From contig NZ_LAQQ01000009.1 of the NCBI RefSeq assembly GCF_000971985.1, positions 105,905 to 169,904 on the forward strand: 64,000 nt of DNA, in the 5' to 3' direction. The first letter of the stretch is position 1. Each line of letters begins with the position of its first letter. The position numbers were made by a program, and so were the translations under genes. Below, in pieces: positions 55,223 through 63,930 of the stretch. The notes under the pieces were generated by a model. The model worked only from the letters and a program-made list of their open reading frames with translations, had not been told where the DNA came from and did not search any database. This stretch comes from Paenibacillus dauci. Lineage in GTDB: Bacteria > Bacillota > Bacilli > Paenibacillales > Paenibacillaceae.

Positions 55223-55249
55223 ATGTATTCCTCCACTAATCATATGTAT
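55213..55249. repeat. 21-base tandem duplication at the AAC(3) start
   Basis: CACTAATCATATGTAT occurs at 55213-55228 and again at 55234-55249, a 21-base (seven-codon) period. It duplicates the start codon region (Met-Ile-Ser). Only the inner ATG has a ribosome-binding site between the copies. Confidence 0.85.
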
Positions 55250-55287
55250 AAAAAAGCGGGCTTCGCGTTATACGCGTCACCCGCTTG
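55249..55287 (-). terminator. Terminator of sdhCAB
   Basis: Minus-strand AAGCGGG-CGCGT and ACGCG-CCCGCTT pair with a short loop, followed by TTTTTT. It lies about 50 bases past the sdhB stop. Confidence 0.85.
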
Positions 55288-55335
55288 TTCGGAGCAGAAG
55301 GCTGCTCCTCCTATAATGCTGCTGGCTGCAGTTTA

Positions 55336-56124
55336 TTATACACTCAACCAGCGCTTGAACATACGTTTGTTGGTTTCTTTGTTCAGATCGGCAATCGAAG
55401 TCGTGAGCGGAATTCCTTTTGGACAGGAACGCACACAATTCTGTGAGTTACCGCAGGCTTCGATACCGCCTTCACCCATAATAGCATCCAGACGCTCTTC
55501 AGCGTTCATTTCACCTGTTGGATGTGCATTGAACAGACGAACCTGGGACAACGGCGCAGGACCCATAAATTCGGTTTTGTCGTTCACATTCGGGCAAGCT
55601 TCCAGGCAGACACCACAGGTCATGCATTTGGACAATTCGTAAGCCCACTGGCGTTTGTTCTCTGCCATGCGTGGACCCGGACCCAGATCATACGTGCCGT
55701 CGATCGGAATCCATGCTTTGACCTTTTTCAGAGCACCGAACATACGGCTGCGGTCGATAACCAGGTCACGAACAACCGGGAATGTTTTCATCGGCGCGAT
55801 CGTGATTGGCTGCTCGAGCTTATCAACCAGTGAGGAGCAGGCCTGGCGCGGCTTGCCATTGATGACCATAGAACATGCGCCACAGACTTCTTCCAGACAG
55901 TTGGATTCCCAGCATACTGGTGCGGTATCCTTGCCTCCACTGTTAACCGGATTACGCTGAATCTCCATCAGCGCACTGATTACGTTCATGCCGGGACGGT
56001 ATGGTAATTCGAACTCTTCCGCATAGGATGGGCCATCCGGCTTGTCCTGACGGGTAATCACGAATTTCACTTTGCGGCCTGTTTGCTGTGTGGTTTGATT
56101 CTCAGTTGAAACTGCTTCCGCCAT
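55336..56124 (-). CDS. sdhB: Succinate dehydrogenase iron-sulfur subunit
   Basis: 262 residues. Cysteines for the 2Fe-2S cluster are in CWESNCLEEVCGAC, for 4Fe-4S in CMTCGVCLEACP, and for 3Fe-4S in CGNSQNCVRSCPKGIP. It passes electrons from SdhA flavin to the heme-bearing SdhC and on to menaquinone at the inner face of the membrane. AAGGGGG lies 9 bases before the ATG. Third gene of sdhCAB. Confidence 0.97.
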   Translation of the reverse strand: MAEAVSTENQTTQQTGRKVKFVITRQDKPDGPSYAEEFELPYRPGMNVISALMEIQRNPVNSGGKDTAPVCWESNCLEEVCGACSMVINGKPRQACSSLVDKLEQPITIAPMKTFPVVRDLVIDRSRMFGALKKVKAWIPIDGTYDLGPGPRMAENKRQWAYELSKCMTCGVCLEACPNVNDKTEFMGPAPLSQVRLFNAHPTGEMNAEERLDAIMGEGGIEACGNSQNCVRSCPKGIPLTTSIADLNKETNKRMFKRWLSV

Positions 56125-56225
56125 GGGTAATGCCCCCTTCTATCATTCACATTAATCTGAGTGTTCATTCGATATACTCACGACATGTCAATTGCATTCA
56201 AGCGACAGTTCCATAAAAACTTAAC

Positions 56226-57968
56226 TTAGCTCTTGGAATAGTCACGTACACGAGGAGGGATCAGGGACACATCGACTTCTTCATACGAAATCTGCGGTCC
56301 ATCCGGTGTCCAGGTGGCTTTGGTTGTTTTGAGGAAGTCTTCATCGTTACGTACCGGGAAATCAGGCTTGTAGTGGGCTCCACGGCTCTCGTCACGCAGC
56401 AGCGCGCCAAGGGTCATCGCTTCGGCCAGCTCCAGCATATTCCACAGCTGACGGGTAAAGGCTACTCCCTGGTTCGTCCAGCGGGAGGAGTCATTCACGT
56501 CAATATTGCCGTAACGTTGTTTGAGTTCCTTAATCTTATTTATCGTCGCTTGCAGCTTATCATTGTAGCGTACAACCGTCATATTATCAGTCATCCACTC
56601 GCCAAGTTCCTTGTGGATCACATAAGCATTTTCTTTACCATTCATGCCAAGCAGACGCTCGTATTTCTCTTCATGATGCTTGCGTGCCTGATCATACAGA
56701 CTCGTTGGCAGATCAGTAGAAGATTTTTTGAGGCCTTTTACATATTCGACCGCTTTCGGTCCGGCTACCATACCGCCATAGATGGCAGACAGCAGGGAGT
56801 TGGCGCCCAGACGGTTGGCACCATGATACTGGTACTCACACTCGCCGGCAGCGAACAATCCCGGAATATTGGTCATCTGGTTATAATCGACCCACATGCC
56901 GCCCATGGAATAATGGACTGCCGGGAAGATCTTCATCGGAATCTTGCGTGGATCATCGCCCATGAATTTCTCATAGATTTCGATGATTCCGCCGAGCTTC
57001 ACATCCAGTTCTTTTGGATCTTTGTGGGACAGATCCAGGTAGACCATGTTCTCGCCATTGACGCCCAGTTTCTGATTGACACAGACATCGAAGATTTCGC
57101 GGGTTGCGATATCACGAGGCACCAGGTTACCGTAGGAAGGATATTTCTCTTCCAGGAAGTACCATGGCTTGCCGTCTTTGTATGTCCAGATCCGTCCGCC
57201 TTCACCACGAGCCGATTCGGACATCAGACGCAGCTTGTCATCACCGGGAATAGCTGTCGGGTGAATCTGGATAAACTCACCGTTGGCATAATGTACACCC
57301 TGTTGATATACAGCGCTTGCTGCAGTACCCGTGTTAATAACCGAGTTGGTCGTTTTGCCGAAGATAATACCGGGACCACCACTCGCCAGAATAACCGCAT
57401 CTGCACCAAACGTAACAATTTCCATGGAGCGCAGATTTTGTGCAGCGATACCGCGGCATACGCCTTCGTCATCCAGTACCGCATTCAGGAATTCCCAGTT
57501 CTCATACTTGGTTACGAGACCAGCTGTCTCCCAGCGGCGCGCCTGCTCATCCAGTGCGTACAGCAGCTGCTGACCGGTAGTTGCACCGGCAAAGGCGGTA
57601 CGGTGATGCTTGGTGCCCCCGAAACGGCGGAAATCCAGCAGACCTTCCGGTGTACGGTTGAACATAACGCCCATACGGTCCATGAGGTGAATGATACCAG
57701 GTGCAGCATCACACATCGCTTTGACCGGAGGCTGATTGGCGAGGAAGTCACCACCATATACGCTGTCATCAAAATGCAGCCATGGTGAGTCGCCTTCCCC
57801 TTTGGTATTAACCGCACCGTTGATACCGCCCTGCGCACATACGGAGTGCGAGCGCTTTACCGGTACGAGTGAAAATAAATGAACGTGAACGCCGGCTTCT
57901 GCCGCTTTGACGGTGGCCATCAGACCGGCCAGACCGCCGCCCACGATGATGATATTGGATGTTGCCAT
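56226..57968 (-). CDS. sdhA: Succinate dehydrogenase flavoprotein subunit
   Basis: 580 residues. An FAD-binding GGGLAGLMATVKAAEAG opens the protein; His41 in KRSHSVCAQGGING is the expected covalent flavin attachment site. HRTAFAGATTGQ and the catalytic Arg region of FTRQLWNMLELAEAM are present. It oxidises succinate to fumarate in the TCA cycle. AGGGGAGG precedes the ATG. The 580-residue Bacillus-type form is complete, with no frameshift. Confidence 0.97.
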   Translation of the reverse strand: MATSNIIIVGGGLAGLMATVKAAEAGVHVHLFSLVPVKRSHSVCAQGGINGAVNTKGEGDSPWLHFDDSVYGGDFLANQPPVKAMCDAAPGIIHLMDRMGVMFNRTPEGLLDFRRFGGTKHHRTAFAGATTGQQLLYALDEQARRWETAGLVTKYENWEFLNAVLDDEGVCRGIAAQNLRSMEIVTFGADAVILASGGPGIIFGKTTNSVINTGTAASAVYQQGVHYANGEFIQIHPTAIPGDDKLRLMSESARGEGGRIWTYKDGKPWYFLEEKYPSYGNLVPRDIATREIFDVCVNQKLGVNGENMVYLDLSHKDPKELDVKLGGIIEIYEKFMGDDPRKIPMKIFPAVHYSMGGMWVDYNQMTNIPGLFAAGECEYQYHGANRLGANSLLSAIYGGMVAGPKAVEYVKGLKKSSTDLPTSLYDQARKHHEEKYERLLGMNGKENAYVIHKELGEWMTDNMTVVRYNDKLQATINKIKELKQRYGNIDVNDSSRWTNQGVAFTRQLWNMLELAEAMTLGALLRDESRGAHYKPDFPVRNDEDFLKTTKATWTPDGPQISYEEVDVSLIPPRVRDYSKS

Positions 57969-58096
57969 AAGAAATTACCCTCCCCTTTAACCTGCTTGCC
58001 CCTGAACGACTGTGAATACGGTTTGCTATCTAACCTGACAGTCCTGTTGAATACTGTTTAGGATAAGACGAACCTATGACACAGCGGTAGGGTCAT

Positions 58097-58765
58097 TTAT
58101 GCGATAAAATGACGAATGCTTTGAAATGCAACGGTTGGGTCTTGGAAATCCATATTACGGAATGCTACCAGAGACAGAACGAACATAATCGATACGATCA
58201 CAAACAGCGCCATACAGATGTATGAAGATACGCGCTGCGATCTTGGGCCTACTGTGATTCCCCATGTAACGAGGAATGACCAGAGACCATTGGCAAAGTG
58301 GAACGAAGCCGCTATCACACCAATCGTATACAGTACGAATGTAGCCGGGTTGGTGACGATATTATGCATGATGCCGCCCAGCTGCTCATGCGTCACATTG
58401 CCAAGTGCAACCTGGAAGCGAGTGTCATATACGTGCCATGCGATGTAGATAAAAGTAATTACACCGGTTACACGCTGGAGCGTATAGCGCCAGTTGCGCT
58501 CATTTCCAAAATGAGCATTGTTCGGCTTGGCCTGGTATGCGATATACAGACCGTAGATGCCATGATAGAGCAGTGGAAGAAAAATAAAGAAGGTCTCCAG
58601 AACAAGTACAAGTGGAAGACCGTTCAGAAATTTCACTCCGGCATCAAAAGATTCCTTTCCTCCTTCGTAGGCGGAAAAGTTGGTGATCAAATGCTCCAGA
58701 AAAAATAAACCGAGCGGAATGACCCCGAGCAGTGAATGCAGCCTTCTGGCGTAAAAGCCTTTCAT
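58097..58765 (-). CDS. sdhC: Succinate dehydrogenase cytochrome b558 subunit
   Basis: 222 residues, five membrane helices. His10, His25, His68, His111 and His156 occur in the spacing of the heme ligands of the B. subtilis diheme cytochrome b558. It anchors SdhAB to the membrane and reduces menaquinone. GGAAAGGGG lies 10 bases before the ATG. First gene of sdhCAB; the LysR gene diverges 332 bases upstream. Confidence 0.96.
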   Translation of the reverse strand: MKGFYARRLHSLLGVIPLGLFFLEHLITNFSAYEGGKESFDAGVKFLNGLPLVLVLETFFIFLPLLYHGIYGLYIAYQAKPNNAHFGNERNWRYTLQRVTGVITFIYIAWHVYDTRFQVALGNVTHEQLGGIMHNIVTNPATFVLYTIGVIAASFHFANGLWSFLVTWGITVGPRSQRVSSYICMALFVIVSIMFVLSLVAFRNMDFQDPTVAFQSIRHFIA

Positions 58766-58942
58766 GAATGACGTTCCCCTTTCCTAATAAGAGCGTTTTC
58801 ATATCGACAGGCATATTAAAATGCCGCCTAGACCCGGATGGACAGGCAAGTATCGGACCTCTATCCATCCTTGCTAGGAAGTTCCCCATCTTCCGTAGCT
58901 TTACAGCTTGTTCACGACTGTAAATAAGGAGTCGTATCATGC

Positions 58943-58969
58943 AATATCTTTCTTCCGTAAAAAGATATT
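58943..58969. promoter_or_regulatory. Inverted repeat in the sdhC-LysR gap
   Basis: AATATCTTT (58943-58951) and AAAGATATT (58961-58969) are perfect 9-base inverted repeats. Adjacent to the palindrome at 58968, together spanning 48 bases. Confidence 0.6.
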
Positions 58970-58990
58970 CACATAACGTTCGTATGTGAA
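58968..58990. promoter_or_regulatory. Palindromic operator candidate between sdhC and LysR
   Basis: TTCACATA (58968-58975) and TATGTGAA (58983-58990) are perfect inverted repeats with a 7-base centre. It sits between the divergent genes where a LysR regulator would bind. A TATAAT (59028-59033) suits the LysR promoter. It differs from the Rex consensus, whose half-sites face the other way. Confidence 0.6.
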
Positions 58991-59097
58991 CAAGTTGTGT
59001 CGCTTTTTATGTTACTCTAATTTGGCTTATAATGGAATTGCAATATAATTATTAAATGTTATAACTTTTTTGCATAAGAGAGGAGATTATTTCCCAG

Positions 59098-60066
59098 ATG
59101 ATAGAAGATTTAGATGTTTTTGCTGTCGTTGTCGAGCAATCCAGTCTGAATCAGGCCTCGAGGCTACTGAATTTGTCACAGCCTGCACTCTCCCGCAAAA
59201 TAGCCAAACTGGAAGAACAGCTGGGTGTCGCTCTGTTTAACCGCAACGGCAAACGGCTGGAGTTGACCGCTATCGGCCGGCTCACCTACACATACGCTCT
59301 GGAACAGCGCCAGCAGCAGCTGCGTTTCCTCCAGAGCCTGAACCGCTACAAGTCTGAAGATCAGACAACTGTTACGTTTGGAGCCAGCTTGACTACACTA
59401 CAGACCACCATGCCGCCGCTGGTGCGCAGCTTTACAGAGAAGCATCCATACGCGGAGGTCAAGCTGATTACAGGCAAGACGCATGAGATTGTCAATGACA
59501 TTCGTGACAAACGGGCTGATATTGGTATTGTCGCTTCGTCTATCCATGAGTCGGGCTTGGTCTGCGCACCGCTTTTTGACGACCATCTGGAATTGGTATT
59601 ACCCAAAAACCATGCCCTTGCTGACAAAAAGCAGCCCGATATGCAGGATCTGCAGGGGCTGCCGATGATTATGTTCTCCAAGGGTACGTGGTACCGCAAA
59701 TTGATTGATGATGTCTTTCACCGCTATATGGTGATGCCTGATCTGCGTATGGAGATCGATTCTTTTGAAGCGATTGTACGGCTGCTGCCGATCTGCATGG
59801 CAGCGGCGCTGCTGCCTCGCTCCTATATTGGTGAACAGCTGCTATCCAGCAATGAACTGGTCTCACTGCATATTCCTGAGCTGGAGCAGACTCGCCGGAC
59901 AACCTGCCTTATTTATAATGAAGCGGCCGAGCTGGGATCTGCTGCCCGCCAGTGGATTGCCGATACTACTGCCCGGTTTGATGATTCCTCGCGTATGATC
60001 AAGGACGCGAATATCCGTGTAGCTGATACGGCCCCCCGGTTGGAAAATGAAGAATGGTCGCCTTAA
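59098..60066 (+). CDS. LysR-family regulator divergent from sdhCAB
   Basis: 322 residues. Winged helix (LNQASRLLNLSQPALSRKIA) in the first 60 residues, effector domain from about 85 (VTFGASLTTLQTTMPPLVRS). A 25-residue polar tail follows the usual end. AGAGGAG lies 12 bases before the ATG, a long spacing. Position suggests control of sdhCAB or of itself; citrate- or redox-responsive LysR proteins such as CcpC control TCA genes in Bacillus, but identity with CcpC is not shown. Confidence 0.9.
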   Translation: MIEDLDVFAVVVEQSSLNQASRLLNLSQPALSRKIAKLEEQLGVALFNRNGKRLELTAIGRLTYTYALEQRQQQLRFLQSLNRYKSEDQTTVTFGASLTTLQTTMPPLVRSFTEKHPYAEVKLITGKTHEIVNDIRDKRADIGIVASSIHESGLVCAPLFDDHLELVLPKNHALADKKQPDMQDLQGLPMIMFSKGTWYRKLIDDVFHRYMVMPDLRMEIDSFEAIVRLLPICMAAALLPRSYIGEQLLSSNELVSLHIPELEQTRRTTCLIYNEAAELGSAARQWIADTTARFDDSSRMIKDANIRVADTAPRLENEEWSP

Positions 60067-60100
60067 GATGACTTTCCTTTATAAAAGATCTATCGTTCAT

Positions 60101-60151
60101 CAAAAAATCCCGGCAGATCAGGAGCATTACTGCTGCTCCGATCCTGCCGGG
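60101..60151 (-). terminator. Terminator of ktrB
   Basis: Minus-strand ACCCGGCAGGATC-GGAGCA and TGCTCC-GATCTGCCGGGA pair, followed by TTTTTT. It lies between the convergent LysR and ktrB genes. Confidence 0.9.
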
Positions 60152-60195
60152 TACTCGCTATAGAACCTATGTCCAGTCTGCTATGCAGTCTGTCA

Positions 60196-61548
60196 TCAAC
60201 CAATCATAATCTTGCCTTCGGCATACCGGAAAGGCTCTTTCTCCTGCTTCGGTGCCAGTGCATACGCCAGGGTAATCAGTCCCACACGTCCGGCGAACAT
60301 TAATAGACAGATCAGCAACTTGCCTACTACCGTCAGATGCGGTGTCAGCCCGAGTGACAGACCTACCGTACCAAACGCAGAAGTGGCTTCGAATAATACG
60401 GTAAGAAAATCTGCTCTCTCTGTCATGCTGAGAATCATGGTTGCTGTAATAACCAGTACAAGCGCAAGAATGATAATCGTAAGTGCTTTGAAAATGCGTT
60501 CTTGACCCAGACGGAATCGGAATAGAACCACATCCTTACGTCCACGCAGCATAGCGAATACCGCACCAAACATTAACAGAAACGTTGTTGTCTTGACACC
60601 GCCTGCTGTAGATCCCGGTGAACCACCGATAAACATAAATATAATCGTAAGCATCAGAGTAGCTTGCCGCAGCTGGGCTAGATCGAGCGTATTGGCCCCG
60701 GCTGTACGAGTTGTGGCGGAATGGAATAAGGATGCCCAGAACTTGCCTCCCCAGCTTAATTTGCCGAGTGTACCCGGATTGGTAAATTCAAACAGGAAAA
60801 CAAGCACAAATCCGGTTGCCAGCAGAATGCCCGTCATTAGCAGAACCGATTTGGTATGCAGGGACAGTCTGCGATTTTTGCGGAATTCAATCAGATCGGA
60901 TAATACAACGAAACCAAGACCACCCAGTACAATAAGCAGAATCGCTACTAGATTCATCATTGGATCGGTCACATAACCTGTTAGGCTTCTGTATTCGCCA
61001 AATAGATCGAATCCTGCATTATTAAACAGGGATACAGCATGGAAAATTCCGAAAAACACAGCCTGACCCGGAGGATAATCCATCATTAATCGCAGACTGA
61101 ACAGCAGCGCACCTACGAGCTCAATAGCAAAAGAATAATATAATACTTTTTTGATCAAACGTACGATGCCTTCCATGTCCCCTTGATTCATTGATTCCTG
61201 CAGGATCAAGCGCTCGCGCAGTGAAATTCTGCGACGGAATACCAGGGCGATCAGTGTCGCCATTGTCATGAATCCAAGACCGCCGATCTGGATCAGACAC
61301 ATAATGACCGTCTGACCAAATGTTGTAAAAAATGTCCCAGTATCCACAACTACCAGTCCTGTTACACAGGTTGCCGAAGTCGCGGTAAAAAATGCATTAA
61401 AGAAATTCATTCCTATCCCGTTTTGATGCGATTCCGGCAGCATCAGCAACGCGGTTCCCAGTAAAATAATGATTGCATAACCCAGCGCCAGAATACGCGG
61501 CGGCGTCCATGCTTTTGTATTTCCTTTTAATTTCAAATTCATCTTCAC
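60196..61548 (-). CDS. ktrB: Potassium uptake channel subunit KtrB
   Basis: 450 residues, four membrane-pore-membrane repeats. Selectivity-filter glycines lie in TSATCVTGL, NNAGFDLFG, TRTAGANT and SAFGTVGL. The GTG at 61548 is 7 bases after AGAGGTG; an ATG two codons later is the alternative. KtrB dimers sit on an octameric KtrA ring that binds ATP/ADP and c-di-AMP. No ktrA is adjacent, so the partner lies elsewhere, as with KtrD/KtrC. Confidence 0.94.
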   Translation of the reverse strand: MKMNLKLKGNTKAWTPPRILALGYAIIILLGTALLMLPESHQNGIGMNFFNAFFTATSATCVTGLVVVDTGTFFTTFGQTVIMCLIQIGGLGFMTMATLIALVFRRRISLRERLILQESMNQGDMEGIVRLIKKVLYYSFAIELVGALLFSLRLMMDYPPGQAVFFGIFHAVSLFNNAGFDLFGEYRSLTGYVTDPMMNLVAILLIVLGGLGFVVLSDLIEFRKNRRLSLHTKSVLLMTGILLATGFVLVFLFEFTNPGTLGKLSWGGKFWASLFHSATTRTAGANTLDLAQLRQATLMLTIIFMFIGGSPGSTAGGVKTTTFLLMFGAVFAMLRGRKDVVLFRFRLGQERIFKALTIIILALVLVITATMILSMTERADFLTVLFEATSAFGTVGLSLGLTPHLTVVGKLLICLLMFAGRVGLITLAYALAPKQEKEPFRYAEGKIMIG

Positions 61549-61848
61549 TTATGTACACCTCTGTTTATCATCTTAATTAATAGCAGATACAGGTAGCTGC
61601 AATCGGAATTTATTCCTATCAAATTTCATTCTCCTATATTTGTACTTCTGTATATTTAACCAGACGTCTATTGATTATACGCTCTGACTCCTTAGACCAC
61701 AAAGCTATTTTGCAATAGTTTACAGATTACGCTAAACTTGCATTATCTGCGCCTTTTGTCACGTAACACCCGAATCCTTTCTTTGATCCAATACGTATGG
61801 GCTGGTAGTTGAACGGACAAATTACATGATCGCACCAAGGAGGACATT
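61549..61848. other. Gap between divergent ktrB and CPBP genes
   Basis: 300 bases. It carries the ktrB promoter (61674-61702). I looked for the conserved blocks of the c-di-AMP (ydaO) riboswitch that often leads ktr genes and did not see them. No CPBP promoter stands out. Confidence 0.4.
61674..61702 (-). promoter_or_regulatory. Probable promoter of ktrB
   Basis: Minus-strand TTGTGG (61697-61702), 17 bases, TATAAT (61674-61679). The leader would be about 120 bases. Confidence 0.5.
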
Positions 61849-63900
61849 ATGAACCCAACAGGCAAGCCTGTGCAGCTCAAACCCAATTACAAGATACTGA
61901 GTATTCTGGCAGTCATCGCTCTGGTTATCTTTTTATTTACCCAGGTGATTCCGCTGACTGCTTCGGAGACGCTCGAAGTGGACCAGACCAATGTAATCAG
62001 TCAGGACAAGGCAATAGCCAGTGCCGATGCATTCAAAAATAATCTGCCACTAACGCCCGAAATGATCAGCAAGCTGCACTCCCCCAAAGCCAGCTATCAT
62101 ACCGACTCTGAGCTGAGCGGCTATGTAGCCAAGGAAAAATTAAGCCAGCAGTACAGCAAACAACTGGAAAAGCTCGCTCCCTATGATATATTCCGTGTAC
62201 ATTACAAAGCAGGCGGCTACCTCTCTTCCGTAGACATCGATGTACATATGAATACCGGAAAAGTAGTCGCTTTTATGATCAAGACCGATTCGAATACACC
62301 GATGGATAACAGCAATCCATTGTCACCCAAACCGTCTTCTATTAATGAAGGCAATATGACACTGACACAAAAGGTCGAACAGGCCCGCCCTCTGTTGAAA
62401 ACAATGGGCTATGATCCTGCTTCACTAGAGCTTCAGACCGATGGAGAATTTGGACTTGATTATACACTGCGTGATGGCGGCAAGCTCGGTGAAGCCCAGC
62501 TGCATCTCAAATTTACTTTTGAAGAAGGCGAACTGCGTTCGTTCCAGCCGGTACTGACACCGCCTGCTTCCTACACCCAGTATATTGAAAAGCAGACTTC
62601 ACTCGCCTACTGGCTGACCTTTGCCGGTTATGGACTATTCACACTGGTGCTTGGTGTGCTGGCGATTGTGTTCGCTTCATTGAAACGCAAGCATACTTCC
62701 TTTAAAAGGGGAATTGTGCTGTCCCTGATCTACTGTGCGGTATCGGTGATCAGCGTTGTGAATATGTGGCCTTATTTTGAAGCCAGCTTTGGTAGTCAAG
62801 ATTATGGTGTATTCATGACACTGTTCCTCGTAGGCCTACAGCTGATGCTGAACGTATTGATGGCTGTGCTGCTCTACTTCTCCCTGGTCGGCGGCGATGG
62901 CCTCTGGCGGGAACGCGGCATGAATATGTGGCCGCGCTCCAAAGAGGTAGGCTATGGCAAGTACGTACTGCATAGTGCAGCACTCGGTTATCTATTCGCT
63001 ATTATTTTGCTGGGCGTGCAATCGATCATCTATCTGGTACTGGAAAATGCACTTGGTGTATTCTCGTCCAGTGATGATTCCAGCTCTCCTTATAATATGG
63101 CGATACCTGCGCTGCTGCCACTGCTCGCCTGGATGGCCGGCATTGGCGAAGAGGGCGTATACCGACTATTCGGGATCGGTATGCTGAAAAAACTGCTGCG
63201 TAATACCTTTGCCGCTTCGGTGATTACATCGATCATCTGGGCGCTTGGTCATACGCTGTATCCGATCTATCCGGTCTATTCCCGTCCGGTGGAACTATTG
63301 ATTATCGGACTGCTGTTCAGTCTGGTCTTCCTGCGCTACGGCTTTATCGCTGTCGTATTCGCTCACGTGATGTTCGATACGATCCTGATGTCATTCAGTC
63401 TGATGACTGTCGGCGGAGCAGGCAATATTGCGCTAGGTATTTTCTATATTATTATGCCGGGTATTATTGCGTACATTATCTACCTGTTCACTCGCAACAA
63501 AGGCGTAGACAACGCGTATCCACCGTATACGCCACCGCAGCCGGGAATGCCGGTCTATACACCAACAGGGCAGCCGGATCTCGGACAGCCGCCGCATTCC
63601 TATTACAATCCTGGTGCGCCAACGCATCATGGACAGGGACTGCCGACTGATCCGAGCCGATTCCATCAATATCAGGAACCACAGGCTCCTGCTGCACCGG
63701 TACAGCCACCTGTCCATAACGGTGAAGTTGAACATCCACAACATCCAGATCATTCGCAAACTGTTAATCTTACCAAGCAGGAAGACACTTCTTCTGCATC
63801 ATCAACCGAGCCGGTGAAGCCAGACACGGAACACCAGCAAGGATCTGTAGACCCACTGACACCACCTGACGATGATACAGACAAATCATCGAAATCATAA
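61849..63900 (+). CDS. CPBP-family intramembrane metalloprotease with extracytoplasmic domain and proline-rich tail
   Basis: 683 residues from the ATG 7 bases after AAGGAGG. TM1 (about 16-36) is followed by a 210-residue soluble region with two PepSY-like stretches, then several helices. The CPBP (Abi, M79) core has EEGVYR at 434-439, His468 in WALGH, and His506/Asp510 in FAHVMFD. These residues bind the metal in Rce1-type glutamyl proteases. After the last helix the final 125 residues are Pro/Gln/Thr/Ser-rich and acidic. Relatives handle prenyl-protein or bacteriocin maturation and immunity; the substrate here is unknown. Confidence 0.88.
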   Translation: MNPTGKPVQLKPNYKILSILAVIALVIFLFTQVIPLTASETLEVDQTNVISQDKAIASADAFKNNLPLTPEMISKLHSPKASYHTDSELSGYVAKEKLSQQYSKQLEKLAPYDIFRVHYKAGGYLSSVDIDVHMNTGKVVAFMIKTDSNTPMDNSNPLSPKPSSINEGNMTLTQKVEQARPLLKTMGYDPASLELQTDGEFGLDYTLRDGGKLGEAQLHLKFTFEEGELRSFQPVLTPPASYTQYIEKQTSLAYWLTFAGYGLFTLVLGVLAIVFASLKRKHTSFKRGIVLSLIYCAVSVISVVNMWPYFEASFGSQDYGVFMTLFLVGLQLMLNVLMAVLLYFSLVGGDGLWRERGMNMWPRSKEVGYGKYVLHSAALGYLFAIILLGVQSIIYLVLENALGVFSSSDDSSSPYNMAIPALLPLLAWMAGIGEEGVYRLFGIGMLKKLLRNTFAASVITSIIWALGHTLYPIYPVYSRPVELLIIGLLFSLVFLRYGFIAVVFAHVMFDTILMSFSLMTVGGAGNIALGIFYIIMPGIIAYIIYLFTRNKGVDNAYPPYTPPQPGMPVYTPTGQPDLGQPPHSYYNPGAPTHHGQGLPTDPSRFHQYQEPQAPAAPVQPPVHNGEVEHPQHPDHSQTVNLTKQEDTSSASSTEPVKPDTEHQQGSVDPLTPPDDDTDKSSKS

Positions 63901-63930
63901 ACACAAAAAAGAAGAGTAGCCGCTATAAAC

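Noticed and set aside
56373..57788. 471-codon open frame antisense to sdhA
   Set aside because: Complement of an intact, motif-complete sdhA; no ribosome-binding site or recognisable domain.
58968..58990. Rex (NADH-sensing) operator
   Set aside because: Rex sites read TTGTGAA-N4-TTCACAA; here the half-sites face the opposite way (TTCACATA...TATGTGAA).
61549..61848. ydaO c-di-AMP riboswitch before ktrB
   Set aside because: I did not find the conserved GGG-rich and CCGCTTAA-type blocks; a model scan would be needed to be certain.
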